A stretch of DNA of 6,142 nt from Victivallales bacterium. Its GTDB lineage: Bacteria; Verrucomicrobiota; Lentisphaeria; Oligosphaerales; Lenti-02. The notes beneath the pieces are model-generated. The model saw only the letters and a list, made by a program, of their open reading frames with translations, had not been told where the DNA came from and made no database searches. Location of the stretch: contig JABGQJ010000472.1 in NCBI GenBank assembly GCA_018648945.1, forward strand, positions 1-6,142, written 5' to 3'. The position numbers and the translations under genes were made by a program. Below, in pieces: positions 4,706 through 6,142 of this stretch (position 1 is its first letter; each line of letters opens with the position of its first letter).

Positions 4706-6142
4706 AGAGAGTCATCCGGATTCTCGTGGCAATCGCCTGTCTCCCTCTCAGCCTGCTTGCGGCGGAGACGCTGCGTTTCGAGGCCGAGGACTGCATCGTC
4801 AATCGCGAGGCGTTCAAGAAGGACACATTCGCGAAGGACATCTGGACGCTCTGGACGACCGACCCGAACGCCCACAACTGGAGTGGGCGGCAAGTCATCA
4901 AGAGCCCCGTCGTGAAGGAAGACCGCAAGGCCCCGGAAGACGGCGCGCCCCCCCTGCATCTCCTGCTCAAGGGCATTCCCGATGGCACCTACATCGTGCG
5001 CGTTGGCAAGGCCCGGCAACTCGCCGTCTCCGAGGATGGCAAGACCTGGCGGCGCCTGGGCAGCGATGTGCTCAACCGCCGACTCAAGATCACGGGGGGA
5101 AGCTTCGAGGTGTGGATCGATGATCGCTATGCAAAGGAGAACCCCAAGCACCGGGGCACGAGCTACATCGACTACGTGGAACTGGCCCCGTTGGCCAGTA
5201 TCGTGAACGGGGTTTGGAATGGCAACTTCGAAGCGCTGGACGGCGACAAGCCCAGGGACTGGCGCCTGCCCGCGAAGTCGGCAACCATGGACGCGCGCGT
5301 GGTCCACGACGATGTCCATGGCGGGCGTTCCGCCCTGCGCTTCACGGTGACGCCGAAGACCGGCAATCGTTGGGACGTGATCTGCGCGTCGGGCATCCCG
5401 GCCCAACCGGGGCAGAAGCTGCGGGTCAGCGCCTGGACCAAGGGCGTGGTGGAGCAGTCCGTCTCCCTGCGTGTAGACGGCTACTGGGAAGGCAAACTGG
5501 TCCGGCGATTCGTGGGCCGAGGTCTCATCGACAGCAGCCCGAAGTGGGCGCGAATGGATGGGTACTTCACGGTACCAGAGGATGTGAATGAACTCCGCCT
5601 CTCGATCCTGGCCCATGGCCCGGCAGATATCCGAATGGACGATGTCAGCCTCACCCCAGACACGCCACTCACCATCAAGGGAACAGTGGTCAAAGGCTGG
5701 GCCAACACGCGCGTGGCCGAGAAACTGGGCCGGGGCGTCGTCGCCTTGCGGACCCCACGCGGGGCCTACATCAGTTGGCGTCTGCTCGCCTCGGATCCCG
5801 CCGATGTGGCCTTTGATGTGTTCCGCAACGGCACCAAGGTCAATGCCAAGCCCGTCCAGCAGACCTGCGATCTCCTCGATCCCGATGCCCCGACCGAAGG
5901 CAAGGTGGTCTACCGAGTCGTCCCGACCGGCAATGCGAGGCCCGCCGGTGCGGCCACTCTCGCCGCGACGGTCACCGGCACGCCCTACCTCCGCATTCCC
6001 ATGAAGGAGGCCGACCTGCGCTCCAGCCGGGTGGGTGTGGGGGATCTGGACGGCGATGGGGCCTACGATTTCGTGGTCCGGCATCCCAACGCCAGCATCG
6101 ACCCAGGGACCTCCTACTGGCGCCGCTCCGAGACCACCTACA
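4702..6142 (+). CDS. PL11-type rhamnogalacturonan lyase with N-terminal accessory modules (partial, 3' end outside window)
   Basis: The frame is open for 480 codons to the window edge. Residues 1-21 (basic MKRVIR, hydrophobic core, LLAA) form a signal peptide; C13 is a weak lipobox candidate. Residues about 22-165 form an FEAED-starting beta-rich module that I cannot name, with GIPDGTYIVRVG in its middle. Residues about 167-317 look like a CBM4/9-type jelly roll: NGNFEALDG near the start and DDVSL at 313-317 at the end. The lyase itself begins near 340: LGRGVVALRTPRGAYISWRL (342-361), then DPADVAFDVFRNGTKV, the Ig-like N-terminal domain of PL11 enzymes. VGDLDGDGAYDFVV (446-459) is the first propeller blade, with the calcium-binding DLDGDG at 448-453. 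Known members cleave the GalA-Rha backbone of rhamnogalacturonan I by beta-elimination. Most of the propeller and the catalytic residues lie beyond the window, so activity cannot be judged. Confidence 0.87.
   Translation, partial: MKRVIRILVAIACLPLSLLAAETLRFEAEDCIVNREAFKKDTFAKDIWTLWTTDPNAHNWSGRQVIKSPVVKEDRKAPEDGAPPLHLLLKGIPDGTYIVRVGKARQLAVSEDGKTWRRLGSDVLNRRLKITGGSFEVWIDDRYAKENPKHRGTSYIDYVELAPLASIVNGVWNGNFEALDGDKPRDWRLPAKSATMDARVVHDDVHGGRSALRFTVTPKTGNRWDVICASGIPAQPGQKLRVSAWTKGVVEQSVSLRVDGYWEGKLVRRFVGRGLIDSSPKWARMDGYFTVPEDVNELRLSILAHGPADIRMDDVSLTPDTPLTIKGTVVKGWANTRVAEKLGRGVVALRTPRGAYISWRLLASDPADVAFDVFRNGTKVNAKPVQQTCDLLDPDAPTEGKVVYRVVPTGNARPAGAATLAATVTGTPYLRIPMKEADLRSSRVGVGDLDGDGAYDFVVRHPNASIDPGTSYWRRSETTY

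Noticed and set aside
4339..6084. 581-codon open frame on the minus strand across the GH20 and lyase genes
   Set aside because: It spans two well-supported opposite-strand genes and their overlap and shows no recognisable family. Long antisense frames are common in high-GC coding DNA.

Overview
The window looks like bacterial chromosome with high G+C (by eye about 60-65%) and four genes in a row on the + strand. All four start at an ATG preceded by a clear purine-rich ribosome binding site. A Tat-exported sulfatase, a GcnA-like family 20 glycosidase without a signal peptide, and a secreted modular PL11-type rhamnogalacturonan lyase, with no SusC/SusD pair in view, suggest a glycan-degrading member of the Planctomycetota/Verrucomicrobiota/Lentisphaerota group or a similar environmental lineage. 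That placement is inference; there is no rRNA or marker gene here.

Layout. 1-119: GC-rich leader with a small hairpin and the sulfatase ribosome binding site. 120-1940: type I sulfatase with CxPSR active site, Tat signal and an added C-terminal beta-rich domain. 1941-2124: spacer built almost wholly of short-period repeats: an 8-bp satellite, a compact hairpin, a 9-bp satellite, and the 8-bp satellite again in inverted orientation. 2125-3057: archaemetzincin-like zinc metalloprotease that resembles the animal AMZ2 type along its length. 3058-3145: short spacer with a possible hairpin. 3146-4705: GH20 hexosaminidase-like protein. 4702-6142: PL11-type lyase, overlapping the previous gene by four bases (ATGA) and cut by the window end.

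Working together (inference): the lyase and sulfatase would act outside the cytoplasm on acidic, possibly sulfated polysaccharide, and the GH20 enzyme would trim beta-linked HexNAc from imported fragments. The last two genes are probably translationally coupled. The metalloprotease does not fit a simple polysaccharide pathway and is the most unexpected member. The most unusual DNA is the 1941-2124 spacer, which can fold into a stem of 20 paired positions out of 21 ending just before the protease ribosome binding site. I found no CRISPR array, tRNA, rRNA or mobile element.
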